Below are positions 14,421 to 16,912 of a stretch of DNA of 16,912 nucleotides, piece after piece (the stretch's first letter is position 1; every line of letters begins with the position of its first letter). Source of the stretch: Bacteroidota bacterium. GTDB lineage: Bacteria; Bacteroidota; Bacteroidia; AKYH767-A; JABDAW01. A program made the position numbers and the translations under genes. Where the stretch lies: NCBI GenBank assembly GCA_023251595.1, contig JAHEYM010000026.1, forward strand, positions 1 through 16,912. Reading direction: 5' to 3'. The notes under the pieces are model-generated. The model worked only from the letters and a program-made list of their open reading frames with translations. It had not been told where the DNA came from and searched no databases.

Positions 14421-14470
14421 AAAATAGAACACTGCTGACGCGGATTGAACTGATTTACACTGATTTTGGA
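14421..14470. repeat. Probable dispersed repeat of the GACGCGGATTGAACTGATTT type
   Basis: The stretch reads AAAATAGAACACTGCTGACG, then CGGATTGAACTGATTTACAC, then TGATTTTGGA. It is made of near-repeats of the word GATT. It matches in wording a family of intergenic repeats I recall from many Bacteroidota genomes (GACGCGGATTRAACGGATTTACACGGATT). It lies just downstream of the truncated toxin reading frame, in the 169 bases between the antitoxin and the sanA-like gene; nothing else is seen there. Confidence 0.5.
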
Positions 14471-14486
14471 TTAGACTTCTAAACCA

Positions 14487-14564
14487 TTAAGCATGAACTA
14501 TTATTCCATTCCTGTTAATTTCAGAAAGAGATTTCGGAAGTTGTGCATCAACAATAAACTTCAC
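14487..14564 (-). pseudogene. Truncated DUF5615 PIN-like toxin (25-codon stub)
   Basis: A GTG at 14564 overlaps the antitoxin stop by 4 bases (GTGA). The frame reads VKFIVDAQLPKSLSEINRNG and five more residues before a TAA at 14489-14487. KFIVDAQLPKSLSE is the hallmark N-terminus of the DUF5615 PIN-like toxins that pair with DUF433 antitoxins, including the first catalytic Asp (Asp6). The family is normally over 100 residues; the remaining acidic residues and nuclease core are missing, and I found no continuation in the other minus-strand frames before 14400. The toxin is therefore inactive. Confidence 0.8.
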
Positions 14565-14797
14565 GATGCCGTTTTGTAGATACTTTTAATCTGAACCACC
14601 TTAGCAGCATATTCCAAACAAGCTAAAAAATCTTCCTTTTCCAGATCCGGATAGTCGGTTAAAAGTTCTTCTATTGTCATTCCTGATGCTAATAATTCCA
14701 GCATATTTTCGACAGGATAACGAAGTCCTCTAATGCAGGGCTTGCCATGACAAATTTCCGTGTCGATTGTAATTCTGTCTATTAGTTCTTGTCCCAT
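14561..14797 (-). CDS. DUF433 antitoxin (VapB-like, toxin partner lost)
   Basis: A 78-residue protein that matches DUF433 along its whole length: RITIDTEICHGKPCIRGLR (8-26), YPVENMLELLASGMTIEELL and DYPDLEKEDFLACLEYAAKV. The fold is a small winged/ribbon-helix antitoxin that normally binds and neutralises a DUF5615 PIN-like nuclease and represses the operon. Its stop codon overlaps the start of the partner gene, which survives only as a stub. The exported TPR gene lies 32 bases upstream in the same direction, so it may be read through from there. With the toxin gone it is an orphan antitoxin and may protect against a homologous toxin elsewhere, though that is speculative. Confidence 0.9.
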   Translation of the reverse strand: MGQELIDRITIDTEICHGKPCIRGLRYPVENMLELLASGMTIEELLTDYPDLEKEDFLACLEYAAKVVQIKSIYKTAS

Positions 14798-14829
14798 GTT
14801 ATTGAAGTTTGATGTGCAAATATAAGCAA

Positions 14830-15795
14830 TTATTTTTGAACCACTTTTGTTTGTTTAAAAAACTTAATCCATTTTTCTTTCAGATCTTTTGGGACTGTTG
14901 TCTGTTTCACGGCACGGAAATTTGTATATAATGAAATCTTACCTTGTGTTGCATAATATAAATCGGATTCCGGTATTTTACTCTCGATGAAATCTTTAGC
15001 TTCGATAGTGAAAATAATCCAAGGATATTCTGCCTTGTCGTCTTTTTCTATAACTGTTAATTTAGCTTTTGGTGAATTCTTTTTAAATTCATCAAAGATC
15101 CAGCTCGTTACGTCGTCTATTTTTTTTAGTTTCATGCCTTTGAAGGTAAACATCGTCCCAAGTTCTGTCCAATTATCAAATGTTTCATCAGAATGAATAT
15201 ATTCGATCATTGTCATTTTATCGTTATCCTGACTGCTTCCTATTTTCCATTTTTCACTTTCAGGCCAGTTAATTATTATTTCTTCAGACTTATCAGTTCC
15301 GCAAAATTGTTCTATATATTTATCTGCTGATTTATCTCCATATTCTTTTGCTTTCGCGAAATCTTCACAACCCCCTTTTTTATTTCCGCTCTGTACTCTG
15401 ATTTGTCCCCGCAGTGTAAGAGCGCTCGGAAAATCCTGTTCCAATTCTATTGTTTTATCCAAATCGGGAAGTGCTTCGACGTATTTTTCCTGACTTGCAT
15501 AGGTAGTTGCTCGACTATAATATGCTTTCACAAATTTCGGATCGAGCTCTATAGTTTTTGTAAAATCTGCTAACGCTTCTTTGTGTTCTTTTAATGCAAG
15601 TTCACAGGTTCCACGATTAAAATATGCATCTTTATTATTATTGTCTGTTTTAATTGCTTTATTGTAATCTTTAATGGCTCCCTCAAAATCATGAAGTTTA
15701 TGTTTTTCAAGACCGCTTTTTAAATACTCTTCGGAAGTTTGTCCGAATGCTGCGACGGAGAAAATAATTGCGAGAGTAGTCAGAATGTTTTTCAT
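14830..15795 (-). CDS. Exported TPR protein with C-terminal domain of unknown function
   Basis: A 321-residue protein with a signal peptide (1-18, AFG|QT). About four TPR repeats follow (20-53, 55-87, 89-121, 123-155), in the form A-Y-RG----L---A--D--KAIELDP. A mixed alpha/beta C-terminal domain (about 175-321) contains YPWIIFTIEAKDF and ends in KWIKFFKQTKVVQK; I do not recognise it. GNKKGGCEDFAKAKEYGD with Cys143 and Cys165 is a motif common at the end of such Bacteroidota TPR arrays. No lipobox or further membrane segment is present, so it should be periplasmic. It is the first gene of a minus-strand group and is divergent from the TolC-family gene. Confidence 0.83.
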   Translation of the reverse strand: MKNILTTLAIIFSVAAFGQTSEEYLKSGLEKHKLHDFEGAIKDYNKAIKTDNNNKDAYFNRGTCELALKEHKEALADFTKTIELDPKFVKAYYSRATTYASQEKYVEALPDLDKTIELEQDFPSALTLRGQIRVQSGNKKGGCEDFAKAKEYGDKSADKYIEQFCGTDKSEEIIINWPESEKWKIGSSQDNDKMTMIEYIHSDETFDNWTELGTMFTFKGMKLKKIDDVTSWIFDEFKKNSPKAKLTVIEKDDKAEYPWIIFTIEAKDFIESKIPESDLYYATQGKISLYTNFRAVKQTTVPKDLKEKWIKFFKQTKVVQK

Positions 15796-15813
15796 GAGAA
15801 GGGATATTTTTGA

Positions 15814-15821
15814 TAAAGGTA
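15814..15821 (-). promoter_or_regulatory. Possible -7 element for the TPR gene
   Basis: On the minus strand this reads TACCTTTA, seven of eight matches to TAnnTTTG, 18 bases before the ATG. No clear -33 element is seen at the proper distance. Confidence 0.3.
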
Positions 15822-15898
15822 CAAATTTGAGATATTGTTAGAAAAAAAATTTCCGATATCCGATGCCAGGTAAATACTGCAATTTAGTTCACTTGGAG

Positions 15899-15930
15899 AT
15901 TGGACATTGGGCGACGGAAATTGGACATTG
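15899..15930. repeat. Direct repeat ATTGGACATTG x2
   Basis: ATTGGACATTG occurs at 15899-15909 and again at 15920-15930, period 21 bases, joined by GGCGACGGAA. The wording suggests a decayed member of a dispersed TTGGACATTGGAAATTGG-like repeat. It lies in the 236-base space between the divergent TPR and TolC-family genes; a TACTTTTA at 15978-15985 is a weak candidate -7 element for the latter. Confidence 0.5.
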
Positions 15931-16031
15931 AAACCGGAAAAATCTCTTGAATCTTTCCAATTTCACCCTAAATTCCTTACTTTTACACCCGAAACCAAGC
16001 CATATACAACAACTTGAGCCCATTTTCCAGC

Positions 16032-16912
16032 ATGAAGCAACGCTTCGAACATTTCACTCTAAAACTTACCCTCATTTTATTTATTTTTGTTTTAACTCAA
16101 AGTCAAGCCCAGACTACGTGGACTCTTCAGAAGTGTGTCGATTATGCCCGAACAAATAACCTAAGCTTACAACAGTCCAAACTCACCACTGAAACGGCTA
16201 AGATTAAGATCGAACAGAGTTCTGCATCAATGTTTCCCAGTTTGAACGGAAATGCTTCTCACTCGTATAATTTTGGTCGTACGATCGACCTTTTTACGAA
16301 CACATTCGCCACGAATCGGGTCCTATCTGATAATTTTTCTCTGACCGGATCGGTGAACGTTTTCAATGGTTTTCAGCTCCGTAACAACTTGAAACAGAGC
16401 CATCTGGACTTCATGAGTTCTCAACTCGACGTTCAAAAACTGGAGAACGATTTGAGTATGAATGTCGTTTCTGCATATCTTCAGATTTTATATGCTGACG
16501 AAAATCTTGCTATCGCTCAGAAACAATCGGAAATTACCCTGAAACAACTCGAGAATACAAAAAATCTGGTCGAGGCCGGATCAATTCCACGAGGTAATTT
16601 GTTCGAAATTCAGTCTCAAATTGCAAATGATGAACTAACAATTGTAAATAGTCAGAATGCAGTGGACATGGCTTATCTGGGATTAAAACAATTGCTCGAT
16701 CTTGATTCTGTAAAGGATTTTAAAATTGAGAAACCCAAAATTGATATTCCTGCAGAAAATGTTTTAAATACTAATCCTGATGAGGTTTATTTAACTGCAA
16801 TCACAAAACTTCCGGAAGTCAGAAGTGCGTATCTTAAATACGAGAGTTCGATGACAGGACTTGCACTTGCTACCGGACAGCGCTACCCGCGACTCACCAT
16901 CAGCGGATCAAT
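16032..16912 (+). CDS. TolC-family outer-membrane efflux protein, 3' end beyond window
   Basis: The frame starting at the ATG at 16032 stays open to the window edge (293 full codons). It encodes a signal peptide (about 1-26, SQA|QT) and then an outer-membrane efflux protein: TWTLQKCVDYARTNNLSLQQ, ASMFPSLNGNASHSYNFGRT, SLTGSVNVFNGFQLRNNLKQ, and long helices with VSAYLQILYADENLAIAQKQ and NTKNLVEAGSIPRGNLFEIQ. These are the standard opening of a TolC protomer: a beta-barrel strand pair followed by periplasmic alpha-hairpins. Such proteins form the trimeric exit duct of tripartite pumps, usually with an adaptor and a pump gene next to them. In this case those would lie downstream, outside the window. 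The first half of the protein is complete; the second repeat is missing only because of the window edge. Confidence 0.92.
   Translation, partial: MKQRFEHFTLKLTLILFIFVLTQSQAQTTWTLQKCVDYARTNNLSLQQSKLTTETAKIKIEQSSASMFPSLNGNASHSYNFGRTIDLFTNTFATNRVLSDNFSLTGSVNVFNGFQLRNNLKQSHLDFMSSQLDVQKLENDLSMNVVSAYLQILYADENLAIAQKQSEITLKQLENTKNLVEAGSIPRGNLFEIQSQIANDELTIVNSQNAVDMAYLGLKQLLDLDSVKDFKIEKPKIDIPAENVLNTNPDEVYLTAITKLPEVRSAYLKYESSMTGLALATGQRYPRLTISGS

Noticed and set aside
15947..16159. 70-codon plus-strand frame at the start of the TolC-family gene.
   Set aside because: It is out of frame with the TolC-family gene that starts at 16032 and runs to the window edge with clear homology.

Overview
The window looks like chromosomal DNA of a member of the Bacteroidota. 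One secreted protein ends in a type IX secretion (Por) sorting domain. Several promoters match the Bacteroidota form (TTTG near -33, TAnnTTTG near -7). EF-P is of a PGNLRAF-loop type, and it sits upstream of the second, short LpxD-like acyltransferase that I remember as its usual neighbour in this phylum. The exact order is uncertain; the EF-P loop reminds me of Chitinophagales-like sequences. I see no rRNA, tRNA, CRISPR array, transposase or phage gene.

Left part (1-3883, + strand): an octamer array and palindrome, then efp, an AcpH-type phosphodiesterase, the LpxD paralogue and a GAF/SpoIIE-type PP2C phosphatase. Middle (3900-8008, - strand): transcription runs dnaJ-like membrane protein, then two tandem Wzz-type chain-length proteins without a kinase domain, then an O-antigen ligase/polymerase-like membrane protein. 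The last three genes are separated by only 3-4 bases and form a surface-polysaccharide operon. Next (8254-11827, + strand): a 945-residue hybrid histidine kinase with a periplasmic TPR sensor and a small T9SS-secreted protein. Then, on the - strand (11872-15795): an AlkA-like DNA glycosylase, a thioredoxin-fold exported protein, a SanA-like membrane protein, a DUF433 antitoxin and an exported TPR protein. The window ends inside a divergent TolC-family outer-membrane efflux gene (+), cut by the window edge.

I do not see an undescribed multi-gene system here. The most informative signals are small. (1) The ligase-like gene appears truncated by an out-of-frame deletion, and its family-typical C-terminus survives in another frame just downstream. 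(2) The DUF433 antitoxin overlaps a 25-codon stub of its usual PIN-like (DUF5615) toxin, whose remainder is gone and is followed by a dispersed-type repeat. (3) A composite intergenic element (palindrome, linker, octamer array) is present twice in opposite orientations. (4) acpH is bracketed by two copies of a second palindromic repeat, one intact and one decayed, between efp and lpxD. (5) EF-P has Asn where other bacteria have the modified Lys/Arg. Several other intergenic stretches look like decayed dispersed repeats, so the genome is probably rich in such elements.
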